Positions 1 to 8,094 of a stretch of 64,000 bases of DNA are shown here, one piece after another (position 1 is the stretch's first letter; every line of letters begins with the position of its first letter). This DNA comes from Planctomycetota bacterium (GTDB lineage: Bacteria; Planctomycetota; UBA1135; JACQFD01), in the NCBI GenBank assembly GCA_016792805.1, contig JAEUHX010000057.1, positions 1-64,000 on the forward strand. Reading direction: 5' to 3'. The position numbers and the translations under genes were made by a program. Below the pieces are notes generated by a model. The model was not told where the DNA came from. It made no database searches and saw nothing but the letters and a program-made list of their open reading frames with translations.

Positions 1-521
1 CCCATGGGGGCGCCTGCGGCTGCCCCACGCTCCGGAGAACACCAATCTCCCCGAATCCCCAGGCCACTGGACCTCCCCATCCATCCCCAGTGCGTAAAAC
101 TAGACGTCCCCTAAGTGCGCAAGACTTCGCGTCCCTTGACAGCCTAGTCCGATTTGATCCTGCACCGACTTGGTAGGCGCCCGAATAGTACACTCCAACC
201 ACGTTCCGGACCCGACGAGCACCTCGCACTTCTGTCGGCAGTGAGCTCAACATCGCCGACGAGAACTGAAACCTTGCCATGGGCAGAAGCGATTCGAATG
301 GGAGGTGTCTCTTCCATATGAATTACCGTGGGTGATTCCTGGGTTCAGGTGATAGTCACTCTATGCATACGAGGCAAACCTGACTCGGTCATGATGAGTG
401 TTTCCTCGCGCGCCCGCAAGATTGGGCGATCACTGTCGCGCCCACGTCACAGGAGCCGTAGAACGGAATTGCCGAGCGCCACCTTCAGATCAAGGCTCCA
501 TTGTCCGCAAGCTGCAACCCC
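1..521. other. Intergenic stretch without a recognisable gene
   Basis: I see no reading frame with protein-like composition on either strand. The only visible structure is a degenerate direct repeat of about 25 bp: a unit starting AGTGCGTAAAACTAG near 89 is followed by AGTGCGCAAGACTTC near 114, each running into GTCCC. The stretch lies downstream of the minus-strand gene that ends at 522, so it may hold that gene's 3' region or the edge of an upstream unit. Confidence 0.4.
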
Positions 522-959
522 TCATTCGGCTTGCCGCTCCGACACCACTCGCGGCGTATCGTCGCTCCAAGCGATGAGCGCCACCGAGTCGAAAGCCCCC
601 AACTGCTCGATCTGTGGCAGCGCCTCCCAGCGCTGGTGCTCATCCAGCACAGCTAACAAACCAGCACGCGGGAACTTTCGGCGCAGCGCCGCGGGCCATT
701 TCGACCGCAGCTCTGATTTATGAGCTACCGCGCGGTGGAGCGCCTCCGCAAGTTCTGCCGCCGACCAAACCACAATTCCCTCGGCGCGGCTGGCGCGCTC
801 GGAGGGCGTCACGCGGTGGAGCTCGGTGACTTCGATGCTCCAGCGCTCCCCCGCCTCACAATCCGCAACGGCATCGGGCGGATCGGGACCAAGCACCGCC
901 TCAAGCCGGCGCGCCCGCGATCGATCGCGATTTGCAAACTCGACCCACGCGCGCGCCAC
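522..959 (-). CDS. Hypothetical protein, possibly with a nuclease-like fold
   Basis: A small protein of about 145 residues if it starts at the GTG at 959. The same frame stays open further upstream but would then run into the 3' end of the CAP-domain gene, so the start is uncertain. I do not recognise a named family. A PDAVAD segment followed about ten residues later by WSIEVTEL resembles the PD...(E)xT core seen in some PD-(D/E)XK-like domains. The later pattern of LAEALHRAVAHKSELRSK followed by a hydrophobic LLAVLDEH strand also fits that arrangement. It lies 32 bp downstream of the CAP lipoprotein gene on the same strand and may share its transcript. The nuclease reading is inference from spacing only; it could equally be an uncharacterised orphan. 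Confidence 0.5.
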   Translation of the reverse strand: MARAWVEFANRDRSRARRLEAVLGPDPPDAVADCEAGERWSIEVTELHRVTPSERASRAEGIVVWSAAELAEALHRAVAHKSELRSKWPAALRRKFPRAGLLAVLDEHQRWEALPQIEQLGAFDSVALIAWSDDTPRVVSERQAE

Positions 960-991
960 GCGCAGCTCGCGGGCGCGCGCCGACGCTCGGC

Positions 992-3595
992 TCAGTCGCG
1001 CCACACGCTGCTGCGCCGGAACTCGTCGCCGACTCCGTAATTTTGAGTCCAGAGCGACCCGATGTTCCCAACGCCGATCTCGCTGTGGCTCGCCATGAGG
1101 ATGTTTCTGTGGTGTCCTGCCGAGTGCGTCCACCCGGCGTGCGCTCCCTCGGGGCCGGTGCCCATGGCAATATTCTCGCTCACGCCGCGCTCGTAGCCCT
1201 CGGCCTTCATGCGCTCGAACGGCGTGCGCAAACCGGGCAGCGTCGAAAAGTGAGAGAAGACGCCCGAGTCGGCCATCCACTTCGAGTGCTTGCGCGCCGC
1301 GAGAATCACCTTCTCGTTGAGCGCGAGGCGGCGGCGCCCCAGCATCTCCCGATACGCATTGGTGATCTCGATCTGCTTGCGCTCCTCGTGCGTCGCCGTG
1401 GTCTCGACCGAGGCATTGTAGAGATCAATGTTGCGATTGCGGTCGAAGAGCTTGCGCTTCTCCGAGAGGTCGTCGCAATAGTTGCGAACTGTGATCTCCG
1501 GCGCCTTCGGATCCACGCACAAAAGCTGCACGATGTCCGCGTCCATCGGAACGTCGTGGACGCCGAGCGAGCCGAGCTGCTCCTCCACTTCGTGAAGCTG
1601 CGCCAATGCCGACGCGCTCGTGCCGAGCCCAATCGCCAGCTTCGAATCCCACACATCCTTCACCGCACGCACGCGGTGATCCACTTCCTGCTGCACGGCC
1701 GGGTAGAGCTTCGCCTTCTCCGGCGGACACTCCGGCGGCTTGAAAGGATAAAAATACTTCACCTCGTCGAAGATCAGCTCCAGAGCGAACTTCCTCGACG
1801 CATCGAGGCGCGCGCGCTCCGCCCGCAGCGGCTCGAGGCGCTTACTAATTCCGGCGCTGCGCAGCTTCGACACGAGCTCCTGGCGGCGCCCCTTCAACGC
1901 GATCACAAGCGCATCGCCCGCCTCGCTGCCGAGCTTCGTCAGCTCGTCCGAGAGGGCGGCGCGCTCCCGCGCCGACGACGCCGTCTCCAGCTTCGCCAGC
2001 AGCGCCTGAATCCGATCGGCGAGCTTCAGGCTTTCGCGCTCGCGGAACGTCATCCAACGTCCGCGCTCCCACACAAATCCGTAGGACGGAACCTCCATCC
2101 CCGAGCGCCGCGCGAGAATGCCATCAATCACCGGCTGGAGCGACGCATCGCCGTCGGCCGCGATCTTTAGCATCCCGTCGGCCTCCGTGCGCGCGTCGGC
2201 ATGCTCCAGCAGCAGCGCGAGGCCAAGGCGTTCTGTGGCCGTCCAGCTTCCGATTCGCGAAATGAATTGTGAAATCGCCGCAGCGGGCACACGGCTCCAG
2301 GGCAGGAGCTTGCGGCCCGACGCCGTCTCGATCTCGACTCCGGCCTCGCCGAGGCTAACCGGCTTGCCGCGTCCCTCGCGGCCGCCGTCGATCTCCGCCG
2401 CTGCCCGCGAATCGCGGGCGAATGCCTCGGCGAGCTTGGCAATGGCGCCCGCGACGCGAGAAGTATCTTCTGCGAGCCCCGCCGCGTAACTCTTCCCGAC
2501 CGGAGTCAGCGCCTTGCCGGCCGCCTCGAGAAAGTGAATTTTCGCATCTGTGAACTTGCCCTCGGCGATCTCGAGCCGTGCCAGCCGAAGCCCTTCCTCG
2601 AGCTTCGGATCGGCGCCCGCGACGGGCGATGCGGCAGCCGCGCCGGCGCCGCCCGCCGGCTGATTTTTATGAGTGTCACTCTTTGTCGCGACGGCCGACG
2701 CGCGCAGCGCACGGTCGAGCTGCTCGCGCAGCGCCTCCGACTCCGCATTGACTGGGAACCGCGCCAGCTCCTCGCGCAGCTTGGCCGACTGCTCCTCACG
2801 CTCCGAAGGTGCGTAGCTGCCGGCCGGATCGAGTATCAGCCTCGTGCGTTGCGACAGTTCGGCAAGGGCGGCCTGGGACGCCGCCCTTACTTCCTCCGCG
2901 ACATCGCCCAGCCCCTCGCTCTCCTCTCCCCCTTCGCTCGTCGCCATCGCCAGAAGCTCCAAGGCCTGGCGGTAGCGGCCAGCGCGCGCATCGTCGCGGG
3001 CGGTATCTGTAAGCTCCTTCCATCGAGCCGGAATCTGTGCACTTCGCCCGCCCTCCTTCTTTTCTTTCAAGCCGTCCGACGGAGCCTTCTCGTCGACGGT
3101 CCGCTTCGGCGGCGTGACGTTCTCATTTCCGACGCGCGGCGGCGTCGGGATCTTTTTGAGGTATTCGTCTTTCTTGGGATCGACCGGCGGGCAGAGCTTG
3201 TCGATGTCGGCGATCGCCGCCTCGACGGCGGCGCGCGACTTCGAATCGGGAGCTCGGCGCTTCAACAGATCGAGCCGATCGAGCGTCTTCACTTTTCCTT
3301 CGCGCGCGGCATTGGCCTTCGCGTTGGCAAGATCACCATTCAGCGCTTCCACGTCTTGGATGCGCTGATCGACCTTGTTGAGCAGCTCGTATTTGAGGCT
3401 TGTGCCGGAGGCCGAATTGAGGAGCGTCTTGGCGGCCGCGTAATCGCCCCGATCGAAGGCCGCTTGCGCCGCGGCGATCGAATCGCCGCCGGAGCTGGAG
3501 CAGGCGGCCAGGGGAGCGGCGACGAGCACGAGAGAGAGCAGGGTCGTTCGAGGGCGGTCGAGCACGGAGCGACGAAGAACTGGGGGAAGGGTCAA
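992..3595 (-). CDS. CAP/SCP-domain lipoprotein with a long helical N-terminal region
   Basis: About 867 residues. The N-terminus carries a lipoprotein signal: a hydrophobic LLSLVLVAAPLAAC segment with lipobox LAAC, then a Ser/Gly-rich spacer. Residues from about 40 to 700 are charged, helical and Ala/Glu/Lys-rich, with TPR- or coiled-coil-like character but no domain I can name. The last 110 residues or so form a CAP (SCP/PR1-like) domain with the expected residues: His in GVFSHFS, Glu in SENIAMG and His in SAGHHRNIL. Bacterial CAP proteins are secreted, and some act as proteases or ligand binders; the substrate here is unknown. The open frame begins at a TTG (3595); a GTG at 3565 is a plausible alternative that gives a tighter signal peptide. 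It is divergent from the glycosyltransferase gene, with 70 bp between them. Confidence 0.8.
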   Translation of the reverse strand: MTLPPVLRRSVLDRPRTTLLSLVLVAAPLAACSSSGGDSIAAAQAAFDRGDYAAAKTLLNSASGTSLKYELLNKVDQRIQDVEALNGDLANAKANAAREGKVKTLDRLDLLKRRAPDSKSRAAVEAAIADIDKLCPPVDPKKDEYLKKIPTPPRVGNENVTPPKRTVDEKAPSDGLKEKKEGGRSAQIPARWKELTDTARDDARAGRYRQALELLAMATSEGGEESEGLGDVAEEVRAASQAALAELSQRTRLILDPAGSYAPSEREEQSAKLREELARFPVNAESEALREQLDRALRASAVATKSDTHKNQPAGGAGAAAASPVAGADPKLEEGLRLARLEIAEGKFTDAKIHFLEAAGKALTPVGKSYAAGLAEDTSRVAGAIAKLAEAFARDSRAAAEIDGGREGRGKPVSLGEAGVEIETASGRKLLPWSRVPAAAISQFISRIGSWTATERLGLALLLEHADARTEADGMLKIAADGDASLQPVIDGILARRSGMEVPSYGFVWERGRWMTFRERESLKLADRIQALLAKLETASSARERAALSDELTKLGSEAGDALVIALKGRRQELVSKLRSAGISKRLEPLRAERARLDASRKFALELIFDEVKYFYPFKPPECPPEKAKLYPAVQQEVDHRVRAVKDVWDSKLAIGLGTSASALAQLHEVEEQLGSLGVHDVPMDADIVQLLCVDPKAPEITVRNYCDDLSEKRKLFDRNRNIDLYNASVETTATHEERKQIEITNAYREMLGRRRLALNEKVILAARKHSKWMADSGVFSHFSTLPGLRTPFERMKAEGYERGVSENIAMGTGPEGAHAGWTHSAGHHRNILMASHSEIGVGNIGSLWTQNYGVGDEFRRSSVWRD

Positions 3596-3665
3596 GGCGG
3601 CGCGGGGAGCTTCGAGCGTACGATGGTCGGCCGCCGTTGACCATGCGCCAGCCCAGCCCCCGCTT
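3596..3665. promoter_or_regulatory. Divergent promoter region
   Basis: Seventy bases separate the CAP lipoprotein (minus) from the glycosyltransferase (plus), so both promoters should lie here or overlap the gene starts. An imperfect palindrome ATGGTCGG...GTTGACCAT spans about 3622-3644. No clear -35/-10 pair is visible. Confidence 0.35.
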
Positions 3666-5429
3666 GTGATGGATCGCGCGCACCCCCGTTGGGCGGTCGC
3701 CGCGTTGGGTGCGCCGATCGTGGCGCTCGTGGCCGTCGGCGCGTTCCTCGGCAGCTATCCGCTGCTCCCCGAAGAGGCGCGCTACGCCGAGCTCGCCCGC
3801 GAGATCGCGCAGAGCGGCTGGGTCGTGCCGCGGCTCAACGGGGTGGTTTACCTCGAGAAGCCGCCGCTGCTGTCGTGGCTCGGCGCGTGGCTGCTCTCGC
3901 TGGGCCTTGGAGCGGAGAGCGCTCTGCGGCTCGCGAGCGCGGCGGGTTCCTTGCTCGCGACGGGCTCGATCGCCTGGTTCGCGACGCGCGCGGCCGGCGC
4001 GCGAGCCGGGGTGATGGCGGCGGCATTGTTGACGGCATTTCCGTTCGCGACGGCCCACGGGCGGGTCTTCGCGACCGACGCACCGTTCCATGGCGCACTC
4101 ACGCTGGCGCTCGCCGTCGTCGGCGTGGAGATCCTCGAGGGGCGCGCGCGCACGGCGCGGCTACTCGGGGCGGGCGTGGCGCTCGCGGCGGCGACGCTGC
4201 TGCGCGGCCCCGTCGCCTCGCTCGCGCTCTTCGGGCCGGTGGCGCTTTTTGTGGGGATCCGCGCGGACGGCTGGAGAATGGCGGCGAAGCGCGCTTTGCT
4301 GCCGAGCTTGGTGGCGTGCGCGCTGTCGGCTCCGTGGTTCGTGGCGGCCGAGATGGCGCACCCTGGGTTCTTCCAATTCTTTTTTGTGCAGCATAATTTG
4401 GAACGCGTCGTCGCGAGCGAGGAAGCGAAGGAGCTCCATCGCGAGCCGTTTTGGTTCTATCTGCCCATACTTCTCGGCGGCTGCGGCGCTGCGGCGCTCG
4501 CGGTGCCGTGGAGCGCCGTGCGGGCGTTTGCAAGGCGGGAGGAGCCGCGGATCGGCCGCGCGCTTGGGTTTGCGCTCGCGGTCGCTGGCTGGATGACGCT
4601 TTTGTTTACTGTGTCTTCCGGCAAGCGCGCAAGCTACGTGCTGACGGTCTTCCCCTGGCTCGCCTTTGCGCTTGCCTGTGCGTTCGAAGAGACGCTGTCG
4701 AGTGCGCGTGCTCGAAAAGTGCTCGGATTGCTCTGGGCGCCGTCGGCGCTGGTGGCCGTCGTCGCCGTCGTCGCGCTCCTTGCAAAGGCTGAGGCAAACC
4801 TCACTTTTGCGACCCCTCTTGAGCTCGCGGCGCTGTCCATGGCGCTTCTCGCAACGGGGCTCGCCCCCTGCGTGCTGCTTCTGTGGAGGCGCCCAGCGGG
4901 AGCCGCGCTCTGCGCCGCGGGCGGAGTCGCCCTCGGACTTGCTACGGGAGCCCACGCCGCGGCGAAATTTGAGACCCAAGGGGAAATGGTGATCTCGCTC
5001 CCAGGCGCCACCATACCGCTTCGCCTCGAGAACCTCACACAACGGCGTCTAGCGCGGCGTGCGGCGGAAGCGGTCGGGCCGAAGGGGCTCGTCGCGGATC
5101 TTGGCCGCTATCGCCACGCGACCACGTTTTATGCGGGACGGCTCACGGCGGTCTTCGGATCGCCAGGGGAGCTGGAGTACGGAGTCGAGCACGCGAGGGC
5201 CGACCCCGAGGTCGCCTCGCGGTTTCGGCGAGTGAAGGAACTCCCCGAGATCCTGGCGGGCCCGATGCCCATCGCCCTCGTGGCGCGGTGGGCGGAACTC
5301 GTCGCCGCGGAGCCCGTGGTTGGAAGTGCACCTATCCGCGGGAAGGCGCCGTTCGATCGAGTCGAACTCTGGGCAGTCGATCGAGTGGCAAAATATGTGG
5401 TAGTGACAAATCGACCGGCCGAGAAGTAA
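3666..5429 (+). CDS. ArnT/PMT-like integral membrane glycosyltransferase (GT-C fold)
   Basis: 587 residues with about ten or more hydrophobic segments. The first periplasmic loop has the family hallmark PEEARYAELAREI (residues 35-47), which carries the acidic residues and the Arg used by ArnT-like enzymes, followed by EKPPLLSWL (64-72). A second acidic motif, ATDAPFHG, lies near residue 140. GT39/ArnT-family enzymes transfer a sugar from a polyprenyl-phosphate donor to a lipid or protein on the outer face of the membrane; the acceptor cannot be read from sequence. The C-terminal 120 residues or so are soluble, as is usual. Translation can start at GTG 3666 or at the ATG immediately after it. 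The gene appears monocistronic and ends in a convergent gap filled with repeats. Confidence 0.82.
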   Translation: MMDRAHPRWAVAALGAPIVALVAVGAFLGSYPLLPEEARYAELAREIAQSGWVVPRLNGVVYLEKPPLLSWLGAWLLSLGLGAESALRLASAAGSLLATGSIAWFATRAAGARAGVMAAALLTAFPFATAHGRVFATDAPFHGALTLALAVVGVEILEGRARTARLLGAGVALAAATLLRGPVASLALFGPVALFVGIRADGWRMAAKRALLPSLVACALSAPWFVAAEMAHPGFFQFFFVQHNLERVVASEEAKELHREPFWFYLPILLGGCGAAALAVPWSAVRAFARREEPRIGRALGFALAVAGWMTLLFTVSSGKRASYVLTVFPWLAFALACAFEETLSSARARKVLGLLWAPSALVAVVAVVALLAKAEANLTFATPLELAALSMALLATGLAPCVLLLWRRPAGAALCAAGGVALGLATGAHAAAKFETQGEMVISLPGATIPLRLENLTQRRLARRAAEAVGPKGLVADLGRYRHATTFYAGRLTAVFGSPGELEYGVEHARADPEVASRFRRVKELPEILAGPMPIALVARWAELVAAEPVVGSAPIRGKAPFDRVELWAVDRVAKYVVVTNRPAEK

Positions 5430-5444
5430 TGAAGTGGGCGATTT

Positions 5445-5643
5445 TCGCAGACGCGAGGGAGTGGCGCCCATGGAGCCCAGCCGACGCCGAACGCGTTGCC
5501 CCAGATCGATTTGTAGGGTCGGCGCTTGCGCCGAACGATGGCGCGGGGCTTGCCCCGCGCGATGAAGGACCGTCGAAGGCCGGCTTCGTCATCCGCGCGC
5601 GCATGCGCGCGCGAGATCGTCGCGGGCGATGCCCGCGCCCTAC
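5445..5643 (+). repeat. Intergenic repeat modules C-fragment, A1 and B1
   Basis: A fragment of module C (CGCAGACGCGAGG) at about 5445-5466 is followed by A1 at 5513-5565, a linker, and B1 at 5589-5643. Module A is two back-to-back hairpins: TCGGCGC/GCGCCGA, then GCGCGGGGC-TT-GCCCCGCGC. Module B holds a self-complementary CGCGCGCATGCGCGCG core and a second hairpin, CGCGGGC-GAT-GCCCGCG. The A-linker-B order recurs at 16795 onward. The array fills the 3'-3' gap between the glycosyltransferase and the DUF4340 gene. Confidence 0.85.
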
Positions 5644-5765
5644 GGCGGCGGTTCGGTGAGCTTCGTGGAGATTTTGACACGAGGCTGCATTCCCCATCGG
5701 CTTCACAGATACGGGACGGCTTCGATTGGGTTGTGGGTAGCCTTGGCGCCCACAGATTTCCATCT

Positions 5766-5818
5766 GTAGGGTCGGCGCTCGCGCCGAACAATTGCGCGGG
5801 GCTTGCCCCGCGCGATGA
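5766..5818 (+). repeat. Intergenic repeat module A2
   Basis: A second copy of the 53-bp double-hairpin module A, differing from A1 by a few bases (ACAATTGCGCGG instead of ACGATGGCGCGG), with both stems intact. It is preceded by CTTCACAGATACGGGACGG at about 5701, which also precedes the full-length module C copy at 17039. Confidence 0.85.
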
Positions 5819-5873
5819 AGAACCCGGCGAACGATTCGGGGTTTTCCGGGGCCACGGCCCCGGAGACCGGTCG

Positions 5874-6005
5874 GCGCACGCGCCGACACCACTTATCGAA
5901 AGAATCTCTGCGCACACCTCGACACCACTTATCAAAAGAGTCTCCGCGCACGCGCCGATCCCACCGACCAACAGAATCTCAGCGCACGCGCCGGCCCCAC
6001 TTCTC
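5874..6005 (+). repeat. 36-bp tandem repeat, about 3.6 units (module D)
   Basis: Units begin at 5874, 5910, 5946 and 5982 (the last partial), each opening GCGCACGCGCCGA or a close variant. The first two continue CACCACTTATC and end AGAATCTC or AGAGTCTC. The units differ by several substitutions and have no unique spacers. Single related units occur at about 16881 and 17427 inside the other array. Confidence 0.85.
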
Positions 6006-6008
6006 CAT

Positions 6009-6154
6009 CCCATCGGGCGATGGGAACCTTGCGTTGCTCGGGGAACCCTGCGATGGGCTCCCGGCTCTCGGCGGAGCCATGACGAGACTCCATCCGCCAG
6101 TTGCGCCCGAGCCCGCAGTTTGGCTCAACGCGCGCTGGCGTGAATCCACCTTTC
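6009..6154. other. Remainder of the convergent gap
   Basis: Contains a small perfect hairpin CCCATC-GGGC-GATGGG at 6009-6024. It could act as a weak terminator for either flanking gene. No other structure or gene is visible before the DUF4340 stop codon at 6155. Confidence 0.3.
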
Positions 6155-8008
6155 TTACTTTTTCGTGTCCGCGCCGGCAGGCTGGCTCGAAGCGGGCTGG
6201 GACGAAGGAGCGGTGTCGGCGGAGGTCGCGAACGCGAGCGCAAGAATCTTGTCGGGAAGCTCAGCGCTCACTTTTCCGACGAAGCCGCCCTTCGGCTCCT
6301 TGCCATTGATGCCCCAGCCAAGCCACTGGCCGGACGAATCCTTAGAGAAACGCAGCGTTGCGACGCGCTCCTTCTCCTTTTCCTCGCCCTGCGGATCATT
6401 GTAAAGCTTTCTGTAGACACGCACTTCGATCTGTGCATTCGCCGCGGCGGTCTTCTCGGGCTCCTCCGAGAGGATCTCGGTCGCCTTCGCGTGCCAAAGC
6501 GAATCGGCGAGGTCGGCGAACCCTTTGTGCTCTTCGGTTGCCCCCTTCACGGTCCACTTGGCGGAGTCGTTCTTTGCGTAGACGAGGTTCTTGCGCGGCG
6601 CGTCGCCCGCGCCCGACGGCGCTGTCACGTCGATCTCCGCGTGCCCCGCAACATACGAGTCGATGGAGAGCAGCTCCTTCGAGACGAACTCCACCATCGG
6701 CCGGCTCAGGAAGGCGAGCTTCTCGGTTGGAACCACGAGAAGATACTCATCCCCTTCGCGCTGAACGACGGTGCCTCCATCGATCGGCTTGCCGACGAGG
6801 ATTTTTGTGGCCTTCGTTGCGTCCTTCAGAAGGACCGAAACGAAGCGCCCTTCTTGGACGGCTGCCAAGTGCTCAGCCGGCGCAGGGGCCGGAAGGAAGC
6901 TCGCAGCCTTCAGACCATCGAGACTTGCGAGCGCCGCCTCAAAGGCGTCGCGGTCCACGTCGGCCTCCCGCGGCTTCGAGAGCCGTCCGGCGCGCTTCGC
7001 CGTGTCAAATTGGAACTCGAGCTCGCCGGCCGTGCCCTTCCAGGTGATCGACTTGAAGGAGTCGTGGGCGAAGGAGCCGATGGCCGTGCCATCGCGCAGA
7101 TCGTCGGCCGACTTCCGGAAGCAGGAGAAATCCACTTCCGGCACAGCCCACACATTGGCAAGCCCCTCGCGCTGCACAAAGGTCACATCTCCGTCGGTCT
7201 TTCCGACCCGAATTGTCTGTGCCTTCTCTCCGGCGCGGATCGTCACAGTAATCCCCGGCGTGTCGAGGCCGTACGGCGCGAGCGTCGACGGAGCGTCGCT
7301 CGTGAACGTCTGAATCCGAAGATTCCCGATCGCCGACGTCATCTTGGAGACGAGCGCCGCATCCGCCCGCCCGCGGAAGGGAGCTGTAAGCTTCCAATCG
7401 GAGTCTTCCTTCGTGAGCACGACGGCGGAACCGCCGCGCGAGATCTCGACGGTCTTCACGTCAAACGACGAGAGCGTGAACACCCGATGGTCGCGAAACT
7501 CATTCGCCGGCTTGGCGGCAGAATTGTAGATCGTGCGGCGCGTGCGGAAGACTGCATCTCCCACTTGCACAAAAAGGTCGCTGCCTTTGAGGTCGTCGCC
7601 GCCGATGAGTGCCTTCACGGGCGCCGCCGTCGCCCCTTCGATCTCAAGCACGATGCGCGGTTTGTCGAGGCCGAGCTGCGCGAGGTTGACCGACGAATCT
7701 CCCACTTTTCCAAGGCGCATCCCCTCATAGGTCGAGAAGAAGTCGGCCAGCATGCGGGCCTGGGCGGAGTCGGCGGCGCCTTTGATCGGCTCGCGCATCT
7801 CCCACTCTTCGCCGCTCTTCGCGAGCACGACCTTCTCATTGCGCTCAGCATTCTCAACGCGGATCTGTGTGATCGTTGCCGAATCGAAACCGGCCACCAT
7901 CTTCTCCTCTTCGCGGAACCCCTTCGCGGGCTCGTCCTTGAAGAAGTACACCGCAGCGCCGAGCAGCGCGAGGATCACGAGAAGGATGATCGTGGTCTTG
8001 GTGTTCAC
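6155..8008 (-). CDS. DUF4340-domain membrane-anchored protein
   Basis: 617 residues from a GTG start. An N-terminal membrane anchor (IILLVILALLGAAVYFF, about residues 7-23) is followed by a large extracytoplasmic region with repeated beta-rich segments. Typical DUF4340 features are ITQIRVENAERNEKVVL early, WEMREPIKGAADSAQ, and repeats of 'GL D.P.I.V.I' before and after. The C-terminus is low-complexity (SSQPASSQPAG). It is the last gene of the minus-strand ABC operon, 86 bp downstream of the GldG-like gene. Across bacteria DUF4340 proteins are commonly encoded beside GldG-like and ABC-2 components, so it probably forms the periplasmic part of the same complex. Biochemical function unknown. 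Confidence 0.85.
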   Translation of the reverse strand: MNTKTTIILLVILALLGAAVYFFKDEPAKGFREEEKMVAGFDSATITQIRVENAERNEKVVLAKSGEEWEMREPIKGAADSAQARMLADFFSTYEGMRLGKVGDSSVNLAQLGLDKPRIVLEIEGATAAPVKALIGGDDLKGSDLFVQVGDAVFRTRRTIYNSAAKPANEFRDHRVFTLSSFDVKTVEISRGGSAVVLTKEDSDWKLTAPFRGRADAALVSKMTSAIGNLRIQTFTSDAPSTLAPYGLDTPGITVTIRAGEKAQTIRVGKTDGDVTFVQREGLANVWAVPEVDFSCFRKSADDLRDGTAIGSFAHDSFKSITWKGTAGELEFQFDTAKRAGRLSKPREADVDRDAFEAALASLDGLKAASFLPAPAPAEHLAAVQEGRFVSVLLKDATKATKILVGKPIDGGTVVQREGDEYLLVVPTEKLAFLSRPMVEFVSKELLSIDSYVAGHAEIDVTAPSGAGDAPRKNLVYAKNDSAKWTVKGATEEHKGFADLADSLWHAKATEILSEEPEKTAAANAQIEVRVYRKLYNDPQGEEKEKERVATLRFSKDSSGQWLGWGINGKEPKGGFVGKVSAELPDKILALAFATSADTAPSSQPASSQPAGADTKK

Positions 8009-8094
8009 GGTCTAGAGTCGGAAATAAATACTGAGAGAGGATTCCAAAGAATTCTGAAGTTAGGCCACAGATCGCAGCGAGCCGCGGCGCCGGC

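Noticed and set aside
5874..6005. Regular 36-bp repeats could be a CRISPR array
   Set aside because: Repeat units abut with no unique spacers and differ from each other, and no cas gene is nearby.
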